From Microglena sp. YARC (lineage: Eukaryota; Chlorophyta; Chlorophyceae; Chlamydomonadales; Chlamydomonadaceae): a stretch of DNA of 64,000 nt. The position numbers and the translations under genes are program-made. A model generated the notes under the pieces. It was not told the DNA's origin and searched no databases. It saw only the letters and a program-made list of their open reading frames with translations. The stretch is from positions 174,325,697 through 174,389,696 of the forward strand of contig CM039462.1 in assembly GCA_022414725.1 (NCBI GenBank), given 5' to 3'. Positions 47,421 to 59,140 of the stretch are shown one piece after another (position 1 is the first letter of the stretch; every line of letters begins with the position of its first letter).

Positions 47421-47506
47421 GTCAGCTGTACTACTAGGACACGAGTGCCTTATTGGCATCTGATCAGATGCCAATAAGGCACTCGTGTCCTAGTAGTACA
47501 GCTGAC
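47421..47506. promoter_or_regulatory. Perfect 86-bp palindrome upstream of the cryptochrome gene
   Basis: Left arm 47,421-47,463, right arm 47,464-47,506, no spacer, centre TGATCA. By eye all 43 positions pair. It starts about 350 bp upstream of the proposed cryptochrome start codon, so it may lie in or near the promoter, though no promoter elements were identified. It shares the core CATCTGATCAGATG with a 42-bp imperfect palindrome at about 23,930-23,973. Confidence 0.85.
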
Positions 47507-47509
47507 ATG

Positions 47510-49270
47510 TGTCTAGTGGCTTACTTAGGATACAGTGAAACGGCCACACAACATGCTGAGCAAGGCCACCATACTGCACCTAGTTAGGGGCAACACTGTC
47601 CTCAGTGCCCAAGGGACCACCGCTACACCAGACACCTGCAGCAGCATAAAGGAGTCATATAGCTTGCTTGGGATGCAGTGCAACGGCCACACAAGTACAC
47701 AACATGGACACAGCAAGGGCCACCAGACCACAGTGTGGTCACCACAACAAGGAAGTGCGGAAAAGGATTTGATCATTAACATCCCAGGTGAAGGGATGTT
47801 AGGGTTTAGGGCTTAGGATACCAGTCTAACCATCTTCGTCTTTTTTGCCATTTCCTAAACAATACTCACACATTTGGTGTCCAGTAGGGCTCCACGATAA
47901 CACTACCTTCATTCCATCAATTTCATGCTTTATATTGCGTTTCGTGTTTTCATGCTGTTTTCAGTGTTTCGTATTTTTTAGCTTCTTTAGTATACAGGTG
48001 TACCTTGGTGTGTCCTTCATTTCACGTCCTGTGAGTGAGTGCATTACACGGATGTAACAATTTCAATTTCAATACAGGTGTACCTTGTTGTACATAGGAC
48101 ACGGGTAGGTATTAAGTGGTTTTGTACTTGTACTTGTACTAGGACATGCACGAGTGATCAGGGTTTTTATTAAGGGAAGGAAACAGTGTTCTTCCTAACA
48201 TAGTACCATGATGCTCCTAGAAGCCTTTGGGGTGCTACTTGCAGCCTTTTCCACCATAGAAGAAACCCTCAAAATATAATGTACCACCCAAAACACACTG
48301 GTGAATAACTTAGCACTTTTGCTACCCTGCCAGTGATTTCTGAGGCACTGAACATGCACACCTACCAGGCATGGTGGATAGATACACTAATTCACCCAAA
48401 GCACTACATCAATGCAGCCTGCTTTGCTTCAGGATATTGGGAATTGAGATTGTATTGGAGTGAATGTGAAAATCCGTGTATACATTCAGAACCGCTAGAT
48501 GAAATCCTTCTTCAACAATATCAGTTGGATAGTATTGATTTTACTTCCGAAGACGGCAAGCAGCCCAATTGCTGTCTGGAGCCATGTAACCAAGTTCAAT
48601 TTATACAATTTATAATCCTCGTGACTAGGTTTGGGATTAGTGGGAATGCTGCAACGTACAAGCATGGATGTACGGTATGTATGCGTATGTTACAATCCAG
48701 GCGGTGGCCAACTCAGGCTTAACGGACTTGCCCAACCTCTAATAATCAAGACAAATCTAGAATATCAGGAGGGGCTGGATTAACACTACATCGTCTTACA
48801 GGACTGTTGACCCAACAGAGGCCATTGTTGACCCAAGACAAGCCCACTCCAAGTAATTATTGACCTGAGCCCCAACAAATCGCAAGAGCGCGGAAGAGGA
48901 CCTGAGATCAAGTACTAGTTAGAGAATTCAACTCAGTTTCCTTCATCACCCTTCTTAATGCAAGTTATTAAATATTTCAATCCTCATATCTCACCAACAC
49001 TTAAATAGCTAGCAAGGTCTATAATTGCTCAACTACATCATTACGCATCAAAGCAACATCTGTATCATGGTCATTAAAATGAAACTTCAAATCAAACCAG
49101 TTGCTTTCTAAAACGTCAAAAGCAGGGTTTATGATGGCGCACAATGCATCTCTAGCTCAGTTGCATACACCAACATAAAGCGGTCAGTGAAGTGGTAGGA
49201 TAATGCCATAGCTGAGTCACCGTTAGGCTGAGGCAGGCGGCATCGTGTATGTGTGTGCATGACAATAGCT
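47510..49270. other. Intergenic, no gene recognised
   Basis: A short dispersed unit (GAAGACGGCRAGCAGCC...TTGCT..CTGGAGCCAT) occurs near 47,303-47,365 and 48,546-48,606. An ORF at 48,333-48,722 (plus) starts MISEALNMHTYQAWW but has no recognised family and ends in a dispersed-repeat fragment. Confidence 0.4.
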
Positions 49271-49280
49271 TGTACATCCA

Positions 49281-49830
49281 TCAGTCAAATCCTCTAATCC
49301 GTAGTTTCACTAGCAGCTCGCCATTGTCGCTCAGGTAGCTTCCCAGGCAAGATAGGTCATCCAAAGCTTCCACTCTGGTCATTTCCCAAGCATGGGCCCC
49401 ATACAGGAAATCATCAACGGTCCCCAAGGTTACTCTCCCTTTACCAAGTTGACAGGCTGCTTGGACATGGACCAAGGTGTGAATTCCTTTGGATATGAGA
49501 CGTGACGTTTTTATGTCAAAACCAAGGGACAGCACAAACACTTTCTTGTTGCTGTCCGACACAATCTGAACGGAAAGAGTGGGAGTGATATCGTATCCGT
49601 TGAGTACTCCGTAACCTGTAGTCCGAGCTGTATGCATGTTTTCTTGTGCCCCGGAGTTATGCACTGATGCCAGAAGCTTGGCCAGATCTTCTTTAGAGAA
49701 GGGAAGGCTGAGGCAGAAGCCCCCAGGGATACAACTCCGTATCAGCTTTAACGCACTCCAGAGAGTGGACAGAGATGCTTGCGTGAAGCAGACGCGCCAA
49801 TCTATACACGGAGACGAGAATAACATTACA
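49281..49830 (-). CDS. Probable C-terminal exon of the BTB gene
   Basis: Open frame to a TAG-type stop at about 49,281. It contains GGFCLSLPFSKEDLAKLLAS, ENMHTARTTGYGVLNGYDIT, VFVLSLGFDIKTSRL and GELLVKLRIRGFD. The alternating strands ending in a short LVKLRIRGFD resemble the C-terminal beta-rich part of algal BTB-BACK proteins, but this is inference. Its 5' part (DWRVCFTQASLSTLWSALK) lies inside the left arm of the foldback, so the true acceptor is unclear; a TATAG at about 49,800 is one candidate. Confidence 0.5.
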
Positions 49831-50644
49831 AGCACAGGAGACCCATTAAGGGGCACCAGTGGAGGAAGGAGCGGCAGCCTGTACCCTGATAAGGGTACAG
49901 GCTATACAGTCCGTGTCAGGGGAACCGGTGACGCAGTCCACAGGAAGCTGTCACTACGGGAAGCTGTCACAGTACTGTCAGGACCGATAATTCTAAGGGA
50001 GTACACAAGGAGTCACCAAGACATAAAACAAGTGAGAGCACCGCTATTCATGCTGATACTCCGCTTGCCCTTAAACCATGCCACCTGACTGCCATGAACA
50101 GACTGCAGTAGTTTTTGCATGGAGGCAGATTTTAAAGGATACTGGATCTGACAACTCTTCCATGCTGCTGCTTGACCCAACACAACTGGGTCCACTGGTA
50201 GCTAAGGCGCGACAGCAGTCAAATTATATAGGAAGGAGGTGGTCAAGTGTCCCAGGCGGAGGATGTTCAAGAAATCAACCAGTTGGTCCTTGCTGATGCG
50301 GTCGGTCCAGTCCTCGCCCATCCAGTATCAGCATGACTAGCGGTGCTCTCACTTGTTTTATGTCTTGGTGACTCCTTGTGTACTCCCTTAGAACTATCAG
50401 TCCTGACAGTACTGTGACAGCTTCCCGTAGTGACAGCTTCCTGTGGACTGCGTCACCGGTTCCCCTGACACGGACTGTATAGCATGTACCCTTATCAGGG
50501 TACAGGCTGCCGCTCCTTCCTCCACTGGTGCCCCTTAATGGGTCTCCTGTGCTTGTAATGTTATTCTCGCCTCCGTGTATAGATTGGCGCGTCTGCTTCA
50601 CGCAAGCATCTCTGTCCACTCTCTGGAGTGTGTTAAAGCTGATA
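49740..50644. mobile_element. 905-bp foldback with 321-bp inverted arms
   Basis: Left arm 49,740-50,060 and right arm 50,324-50,644 are near-identical inverted copies, with a 263-bp spacer. Arms begin TATCAGCTTTAA and end GCTGATACT. Each contains the small hairpin GTACCCTGATAAGGGTAC. Both arms keep the same open frame (RDACVKQTRQSIHG and so on), which follows from their identity. No clear target duplication was seen. It could be a foldback transposon or an inverted duplication of part of the BTB gene. Confidence 0.85.
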
Positions 50645-51061
50645 GGTTATAGGGCTCCTCATGGTACCACTGCTTAATGCATCTTCTACGTCGTCCTCTT
50701 CTTGGCTTCTGACTTCATTCTGGAAGTTCCGAAGTCCTGCAGTGACGACGAATTGGCTTGATGTTTGCGCGCCAGCGGCCTCTGCTAACGGTCATGAGGA
50801 TCCTTCCGCCATCGTGGAAGTAACCCCCCCCAATCATTGCTCCATCTTCCCTTCCTTTTCCTCCCCTGCCGTCTGTCGCCTCCTCCCGTCTGTCGTAGAT
50901 GACTGTGACGTGCAGACTCAAGTCGGCGACTAGCCTGGACATCGGTGGAGGTTCCCCGTCTTCGTCTGCTCGCGTCCTTGACGTCGCTACCTTTATCCGG
51001 TGTTTGAGGCTCTGCCTGCGGACCCGGAGTTTGCCAAGCCGACCAAGCTCCCTGCTGATGT

Positions 51062-52144
51062 CTACGTCGTCTGTGCCCCCTTTGCTCTGCCCAGCCGACG
51101 GTCGGCTACTGGCATGAGCTTGCGCTCTAGTGGCTCTGTGCTACCTTCTGGAGATTTTTTTCGATCAAGCTGGCGGATCGCCGGCACTGCCGTAGGGTTC
51201 GCCAGAGGAGGACGACCTACGCGTCTGGCCCTGGAGATTCTGGAGGTGGTAGGAAGCAGGGGGGTATGGTGCGTTAAAGCTGATATCCAGGCGCCCATGA
51301 GCACAAGGATGTCATTCTCTGACACAACTTCCAAGTTGTCAGCGTCGAAGAAAGCAAGCACTGCAAGAATATCCAGTTGCTTGAATTCCATGAGTACATG
51401 CGGGTCGCTCCCAAACCACTCCCGTATCTGGCCGAAGCGTGCAACTAGGTAGGACAAGCACATCTCCACAAGAATCTGGATGACCGGGTGCTCAGCCAGT
51501 GCTGGGGCAGCCCTCTTCAAGGAGAAGACAGAGTTCACAACATTTCCCGACTCACAGTCTGCTGACGCAAGGGCAGATATGGCGTGGGCACACTGATCCA
51601 TGCACACCTCCAAACGATCAGCCAAGCGGTATGCCTGCACCAACAAGGTAACCCTGCTGACACCTGCCCCCTGCTCACTAGACAGAGCACTTCTCACTTC
51701 CTCAGCCAGGTCGTCCGAGTAGATAGCCCGAAACATCACCTCACATGCCAACAGCTCCTCTTGCTCAACTGACAGCTCCAATGTTTCAATTTGGAGGTCT
51801 GTCGGCTGTTGAGGATGAGGTGATACAACAAGTGCAACAGCCCCACTGCACTCTACCGGTACAAGACAAATACTCAAGCCAGCATCCATGGCCTGCTGGT
51901 GCCTGAGCTCCTTTGCTTTCTGTAACATAGTTTTGATGACTGGGGAGTTGGATGCTAAGATAACTTTGTGCGTGAGGAAAGAGTGCGCATCGTCCAAGGG
52001 CGATTCTGTGCACCGTCTTTTAGCTGGAGGACTGCCAGTGGCGAGGTCATTGGAAGTGCATCTGGAAGAGCCACCTTGCGAGCTCCGTAAGACTAGGCAT
52101 AGATCCGCAAAGTCAGGTTGGTTAAAATAGCCCTTCTTGAACAT
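51062..52144 (-). CDS. BTB-BACK domain protein, N-terminal exon
   Basis: Starts MFKKGYFNQP. BTB/POZ motifs are DFADLCLVL (residues 11-19) and FLTHKVILASNSPVIKTML (56-74), with an insert rich in Ser/Pro/Arg between them and YSDDL near 142-146. A BACK-like helical part follows: LLVQAYRLADRLEVCMDQCA (167-186), MEFKQLDILAVLAFFDADNL and SENDILVLMGAW. BTB-BACK proteins commonly act as substrate adaptors of CUL3 ubiquitin ligases. After about residue 295 (ISALTHHTPLL) the sequence becomes Arg/Pro-rich and no longer looks like the family, so a donor or rearrangement is likely near 51,260-51,290. Probable same gene as the exon at 49,281-49,830. Confidence 0.75.
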   Translation of the reverse strand: MFKKGYFNQPDFADLCLVLRSSQGGSSRCTSNDLATGSPPAKRRCTESPLDDAHSFLTHKVILASNSPVIKTMLQKAKELRHQQAMDAGLSICLVPVECSGAVALVVSPHPQQPTDLQIETLELSVEQEELLACEVMFRAIYSDDLAEEVRSALSSEQGAGVSRVTLLVQAYRLADRLEVCMDQCAHAISALASADCESGNVVNSVFSLKRAAPALAEHPVIQILVEMCLSYLVARFGQIREWFGSDPHVLMEFKQLDILAVLAFFDADNLEVVSENDILVLMGAWISALTHHTPLLPTTSRISRARRVGRPPLANPTAVPAIRQLDRKKSPEGSTEPLERKLMPVADRRLGRAKGAQTT

Positions 52145-52199
52145 GTCGTCGAGGGATCAGAATGCCTGGACAAAGAAAGGTGCACGGCAGAAAAATACA

Positions 52200-52610
52200 A
52201 TATTTAAAATCAAGTGCATCGTTGTCACAGAACAGTACCTTCCTTTGCCAGTGTTTAGTGTTGAACCAAGCTTAGGGGGTTGATATTCAGGGAGAAAATA
52301 GATAGACCAACTCCAAATTACTCGCTCAAAATGTTTTTAAAGCACTTTTTCCAGATGCCTTCCCAATCTTTCATGCTCCTACTGTAGGCTGGCTTGAAGC
52401 ATGGGCCCACAACCTCTTTGATTTGTACAGCCCTCTTTGGGTAAGACTCATGATGTATCGTGTAAAAAAAAAATGTAGTGTGTCAGGAGGGGGCTCAGGC
52501 CTCCAAATCTGTACTTATCCCGATCAATTTTGTCGGGGAATGGGGCTATAATGGCATGGTTCTTGTCGATGTTTTGAGCCATTTTCAGGTCATTCTGAAC
52601 ACCTTATTTT

Positions 52611-52679
<69 letters not shown>

Positions 52680-53900
52680 AGCCTTTCTCAGATTTTTGCT
52701 TTATATGCTATAAGTAATCATGAATTTGATTTGATTTGATTTGATATAATTTAATTCGATTTAATTATATTTTAATGGGATTTAACTAGATTAGATTTGA
52801 TTATATTTGATTACATTTGATTTAATTGTATAATGCTATAATTTGGTGTGGCAGTCTGAATTATTTATATGTGGTAGGTGGATAGGATTACGTGTTCACT
52901 GCAACCTGATTCAAAGTGTGCCGTGAGATATTGATGATCAGAGCAGGTGTTTGGAAACGCGAACACCCCATAAACGTGAATCATATGAAGATTGGTGCGT
53001 TGTGGCATACCCCTCACTACGATCAGAACTGTGTTTGGCGTTTCTATATGATTATATGTGGTAGGTGCATAGGATAACATGTTGATTACAACCTGATTCG
53101 AAGTAAGACGTGAGAAATTGATGATCAAAGTTGGTGTTTGGAAACGCGGACACCTCGTCCAGGTCCCTAGATTGAGTCCACAGGACAGGGAGGGAAACGA
53201 CAAATGAAAACGCCGCGTCCACAGTCCGCAACCCTGAGATCCGTACGCGGAAAAGGGCGCTCCGAGGAAATCCGCCCCCGACGGGAACCGAACATGGGTT
53301 GCGTGGATTAAAATTTGACCGGCTGATTTGACTGGTTTTCTTGGGAAAATATGAAGATACAGCAGGAAGAGCAGTTACACCACCAATTACACGATTTCGC
53401 TTAAGTATCGCATAGGTCTGTCCCCCCTAGGGGGGCCGACCAACGGTGAGCCACGTGCGTTCGAACAGATCTGATTTGCAGATATTCACTTCGGGACTGG
53501 CGACCTAGGACGCGACCTAGGGACTAGCTTCCCCCCTCCGGACCCGCCAGCCCAGGGCACCCTACTATTTTGACACGGGATGACGGGTCCATTTGTTTTT
53601 ACTCCTGGCTGTGTACATGATTATAGCCTCTTGGACAGCCTCAAAGTTAGGTCCGTCCAGGCCTCAAACAACCCCAAGAATCCAAGATCACATCAACAGC
53701 CTCCAAAAGATGGGGACATGGGGTGCACATTTGTTTCTGTTTGAGATGCTCATAAGTCCCCCTTGAATCAAGCTGCGGGCACATTTGGTGTTCAGTAGGG
53801 CACCCGGACATATATCGAGATACTAGGACTCGCGTTTAATAAAGACATAAAGACAGAAAGACATATGTAATCATCGTCATCATCACCATATTCACGGCCC
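52200..53900. other. Intergenic with long G run and tandem duplication
   Basis: (GT)n then about 35 G at 52,644-52,678, and (TTTGA)n near 52,728-52,830. A unit of about 180 bp is duplicated at about 52,860-52,985 and 53,040-53,160 (TGTGGTAGGTG.ATAGGAT, TTGGAAACGCG.ACACC). No gene recognised. Confidence 0.6.
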
Positions 53901-54498
53901 GAAACAAACCTTTGTAGACGCTGCGCTGATCTAGAATTTCGCATTTAAAGCGCGAACCATATCGCCCAATCCCGACCGACCGAGCCCATAAGTGGCACTT
54001 GAGCTAGCACTCCTGGCGTTTGACGATTTGCATTTGATCATTTTTTCGTACCTTATCAGCTATGCTTCAGAGGTTCCGAGTCACTGCCTCCCACCAGACT
54101 TGCAGAGGCTTTGGCGCTCCTCCAGGAGCTCCTCCAAGGATGCTTTCGTCCAAGAGTAGGACAGAGAACAGCTAAGCAGCTTGCAGCGCCCTCCAAGCGA
54201 AAGCTTCTCTGCCTCGTAGCGACAAATTTGCTGTAGACCTGAACGAGATCGAGAGTCTGAAAGGTTGTTCGAAGAGACGAAGAGGAGCTTGCAACGTCCC
54301 CCAAGCTGAAGATTCAATGCCGAAGTTAAGGCCTAGTAACGTACTTATCACGTTTGACATTTATGATGACAGTTATGATGACAACTTGAAGAAAAAAGGA
54401 AAAGCGAAACCAGGGTCCAGGGTATCGCCAGGATCTGCGTAAACCTCTCTTCGTGCGCAGTGTTTCTGTCTCAACTTCCCGCGTCCTTCACTTGGACC

Positions 54499-54538
<40 letters not shown>

Positions 54539-55646
54539 AGCTCCCGGGGGCCCGGGCCAAAGTTGAGTTGCTTCCTTTCCGATGTCTCTTTCAAAAGCAA
54601 AAGCAATCGCGAAGCATATTACGGAGTTTACATCGTAGTTTCACCTCCTGCCATGGCCTGTGGAGAAAGCTGCCCGAAAGTGCCGAGAGTACACGATCGT
54701 ACGTAAGCGACTGCCGCGAGCTCCACAGAGCACAGATCGAGCCAGGGAATAGATCAATCGCCATTAAATTGTTCCATCCATCACATTGCCTGATGTTGAA
54801 TGGTCAGAAACAGCGCGATTCTGCCCATCGTTCCGACTGCTGCGGGTCGGTATGCCAGCCTGGGATGGCTGGGAATGGCCTGGCCTGGTACTTGTGTAGG
54901 TCAAATGGGTGATCTTCTCAACTTCAACACCAAATCCATCTAGGCAGCATATGCGGGGAGGGTGCAAACTAGCGATTAGCAACTTGGGTAGAGTTTCCAA
55001 CTTGAAGCAGACTCCTGAAACATGGTGTATGTGCAATTTTTGCATATTTGGGGGCAAAATATACCATACCTGCCTTTTCTAGTCTGTATTCCATATACAG
55101 ACCTTCCAATTTTCTTGCAAGCGTTAAACGTTTCGGCTATATGTGTTTCATGTCGAAAATAAAAATTCGGCTCGGAAAAAGTGTAAAAATAGTAACTTGT
55201 TTTTCGGTTTTCGGATATTTAGCCATGTCGAGGCCGATATTTGGACTTATATCACCAACCGGAGCTGGGATGTTTTTTTGTGGTACTTATTACTACTTAT
55301 GGCCAAATTGACCAGCGCTTAAGCGCACAGCTCAAAAAAAAAACTGCGCGGTGAGCTCACAGCCCCCCAAAACTACAGCGCGGTGAAAAAAAAGCGCTCA
55401 AGAAAAAAAACTGCGCTTTCTTCACTCTTCTGATATTTTTTTTTCTGCGCTTTTTGTGCGCTATTTTCTACGCTCTGGAGTAGAGGGCTGGAACGATCGG
55501 ATCGGGAGTTTAGGATAACGCGTAGTAGGCAGAAACGACTCGAGAAACTGCGTCGAATCGCATAGGCTGACGCTCGGTTCACGGTATACAAGACAGTTAA
55601 GCCGACTATGGAGACAGCATCCAGGCAGAGGCAAAGCGTGGTCGCA

Positions 55647-55699
<53 letters not shown>

Positions 55700-56040
55700 T
55701 ACCCGCCGGCCATCACATGCGCCCCGGCCTGTCCCACCCCTTCATCCAGCTTCCTTCTCGGTTCGATTCCACGCGGGCAACAACGAACGAGAGCAAATGA
55801 GCAAAAGGCGAGTGCAAACAAGGAACGTGGAACGGGAGGCCAGAGGGCATTCATCATGAGGAGGAGGAGCGCGGAGGAGGAGCGAGGAGGAGCAGCAGGC
55901 GATGGAGGAGGAGTGGGAGGAGGACTGCACAGGGGAAAAGGAGTAGTTTAGAAACTTGAAGTTTTCAGCAATTCGGCAGGTTTGACTACTCGACTGGTCG
56001 ATTCAGAAGCAAACAAACTTTCGTTTGGTGCGGGGGGAGG
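53900..56040. other. Region without a convincing gene; extreme G and C runs
   Basis: A G run of about 30 at 54,508-54,537 and a run of about 51 C at 55,649-55,699. A minus-strand ORF at 54,081-54,317 has LQLGGRCKLL and LSLGGRCKLL about 35 residues apart and may be coding remnant, but no family was recognised. At 55,312-55,475 GCGC-containing motifs and A runs form several short inverted repeats. Confidence 0.4.
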
Positions 56041-56048
56041 AGACTATC

Positions 56049-56198
56049 TGTAACGTGCGAAACACGTCTAAGCTTGAAGCGAAGTATCAGGAGAGAAAGG
56101 AATCGAACCTCTCTGTTTTCTGGCCTAGAGAGTTAAGCTTCGGGCTTAAGTCTCATACATTCTCCCGTGGTTTAGCGATAAACCCGTTGATTCGAATT
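56049..56198. repeat. 150-bp terminal direct repeat, left (presumed LTR)
   Basis: Starts TGTAACGTG and ends GATTCGAATT; differs at only a few positions from 59,141-59,290. On minus it contains a perfect pol III B-box string (GGTTCGATTCC) and several short hairpins. It is short for an LTR and lacks an obvious TG...CA pair in the element's orientation. Confidence 0.75.
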
Positions 56199-58527
56199 AG
56201 CCTTCCAGAGTACTCGAATAGTCTGAAGGGCGCGTGTAGGGCGCGGACGTAAGGCGCGGACCTGGTTAACGGTTCGAACCGTCCGACAGGTCACGTCAGT
56301 TCCCCTTCCTCGGGGAAGTCGTCGCCACCTCGAGGTAGCGCAGGTGACGGATCGTTATCTGTCACATTTCCCCCCTCTCTAGCTCGCGACTTCTCCTGGA
56401 GTCGTGTGCTTTGTCGTAGGACGTACTCGTCAGGGGTTTCTGTCGAGTCCTCGCGACGAGTGCAGGGGCGGACCGGCGCGTGCGGATCAGGGACGTGTGG
56501 GACCTCGATGGGAGCGTTTGGAACAGCGAGGTCGGATTCGAGTTCCCACGTATGGACGTGATCAGAGTGCAGGCACTGTACGAAGTAGCGAAGGAGTCCT
56601 GAGTCGATTTGGTGGTCGACCACCACGCTGATTACGTAGACGAACCCGTTCGAATTTCGTTGAGGGGTCGTTGGTAGCCCAGAAATATCGGGGTTGGGGC
56701 GGATCACCGGAGATCCATCGGGGACGTAAAGCCTTGAGTATGGACACGAGGAACGTAGGGTGGATGCGCCAGCCCTCGAGGAGGTCGATGGTCGTTGTCG
56801 TATAGCGTCTGGGCGCTGTCGATCCTCGGAAAGGCCTGTTTCGCACAGTCCAAGGCGTTGGTCACATGTTGAACCCAAGACACCGCCTGAGGGCTGTCAG
56901 AAGGGAGTATCGTGTCGGGAGGTTGGAGAGCGACTCGTGTGAAGCAATCGGGTGCAATTGGTCTCAGTTGGTAAGGCGGTCGGGATTGCCATCGCTCGGG
57001 GTCAGCGTACGTGCGCTGTCGTTCGGAAGGGAGACTTATGAGGGGTGATCAGTCCCTGTTTTGTCCCGGTTCGTGTTCGTTGTGTGTACGGTTCGTTGTG
57101 TGTGTGTGTTACGGACCTGGCCAGGTATATTTTTCGTGGATTCAGACCCCTCTGGTTTTGGTAAGCCCACGAATGGGGAGCGGTTGTAGCGTGCCTTGGC
57201 AGCGCTCGTGTGAAGCCCTCACCGATTGGCACGAGTGACAGGATCGAACGTAATCGTTAACATCAAGGCGCATCGTAGGCCATCAGTAATAACGGCCGAT
57301 AGAGTTGAACGTGCGTTCGAACCCCGGGTGCCCGCCACACTGGGTATAATGGAAGGCGAACAAGATGCGACTCTTGAGGGCGTTGCCATTTGGGACCACG
57401 ATCTGCGCCTCGGATGCTGAACGTTTAAAGCGGCATGAACCAACCCAGGAGCCATCGGGGCGTAGGGTAAGGCGTTGCGTGTTTCGGGGACACCGGAACC
57501 AAGAGTCACGTTCGGACGCGAGCAAAATATCGGGGGAAATTTCCCGAGGGTGGATAGGGTCGAGTCGTTCCACAGAGGAAAATTCCATGTATTGCTTACG
57601 TGAAAGCCTCGGGCTTGCTTACGTGAAAGCATCGGTTGATTAGCGAGGTAGACTAGTGGTTCGTGATCAGTATCGATTTCGAATTCTCCTGTACATTCTT
57701 CGAGATAGCATCGCCATTCCTTAAGCGCGAGTTTTCGAGAACTTGTGGGAATGGAAAGCTATCGGCCAACCCTCCTGAAGGAGAACACCCCCTGTCCCTT
57801 CGATAGAAGCGTCCGTGACAGCTCGAAAATCCTTCGTAGGATCAGGGTGGGCAAGCAGAGGAGCGTTGGTAAGGCTTTCTTTTATTGCGTCGAAGGCACT
57901 TCGACAGTCTTGGGTCCAGATAGTCGCGAAATCTGATCCCCGCAGTCCGGCATTCCGTTTACCGAGGGGTTTTAGCGGCGTTGAAATTGGCGATCCAACC
58001 CCAGGGTGGTGTTTGTTTGCGATAGCGGTCAGAGGGGCAGCGAGCGAGGAGTATCCTTGGATGAATTTGCGGAAAAAGTTGGCGAGTCCAAGGAACTGTT
58101 GTACGTGCTTCGAGCAGGTCGGTGTCGAACAGGCGTGACTGCCTTGACGTGCGTTTCGTTGCATCGATTTCCATCCCCCGCCGAGAGCACGTGGCCGAGA
58201 TACTGCACTTCGGGAGTTCGGGTTGGGAGAATATGCCTGTGTCGTGTAGAAGAGGTGAGTCTTCCATTAGTTGTAGGACCATTCGGTTGTCCCTTCGTGG
58301 ACTGCATCGTAATAAATGGGCTGGCGAAGCCTATCGCGCCCAAGTCATGGACGCGTTGTTGAACCTCGAGGAGTCCAGCGTGAGACTCGCGGTGTCCGCG
58401 TGAGGACTTCGGGGCTGCCGCCAGTGATGGGGCGAATAAACGAGGTGTCCCTACGAGGGGCCTGAATTCGTATTGGCGTGGGGAATTCTGGAAGTCGAAC
58501 GAAGTCCCAATTGAACAGTTTCAGCTC

Positions 58528-58640
58528 GAGCTGCGTTCACTTTGCTAGTGAATATTCAGGTGGACACGAGCCCCGTCTCAGCTGGAGGTGCGCTCACTTA
58601 ACTTGTTAATTTCTGGTGGACAGTAGCCCAAGGGCGTTGC
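58528..58640. repeat. 52-bp imperfect tandem duplication
   Basis: Two units: TCAGCTCGAGCTGCGTTCAC to GACACGAGCCCC, then TCAGCTGGAGGTGCGCTCAC to GGACAGTAGCCC. Inside the gypsy remnant. Confidence 0.6.
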
Positions 58641-59140
58641 GTTCTGCAATTTCGAAGAGCACGTTTCGACCCAACCTGCAGGCTACAAGTACAGGGTGTG
58701 TTGTCGTGAGCCGTTGTCGTGTCAGGCCCGTCCTGGGGACCCAGAGGGTGGCCCGTGACCAGAGGCGAAAGCATGGGAGGTGTAATTCGGGGCGTGAGTG
58801 GGGACAGGAAACGGAACAAGGAACGAGCATTCGCTGCTGCAACGGAACAAGGGACAAGCGTAACGCAACAGGTATCAAAGGCATATTATCAATTTATCAT
58901 GGCCCGTCCAAATGGGGGTCTTTCGAGGGCAGGCAGAGGCATCACGACTTCTTACCGACGGGGTAGCAGCCTCGAGGTAGGAGAGCCTCTGTTCCAAGAA
59001 GCGGGGCGGACGGGTGGGTGGGTGGGTGCAGTGTCCAGCGAGGGTCCGGAAAGTAAGTCCACTGAAGAGGGCGTTGATCTGCGGATAGGTGGGGGGGTGG
59101 GCCAGCGTGAAAAAAAAGAGATCAGGCTCCGTAAACCAAA

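Noticed and set aside
48333..48722. 129-codon ORF on plus as a gene
   Set aside because: No family features, and its 3' end is a dispersed-repeat fragment seen elsewhere.
50661..51452. Plus-strand ORFs opposite the BTB exon
   Set aside because: They overlap the better supported minus-strand BTB-BACK frame and show no domain of their own.
54081..54317. Minus ORF with two LGGRCKLL-type repeats as a gene
   Set aside because: It is short, several frames are open at once, and there is no splice or family support; mentioned only as possible remnant.
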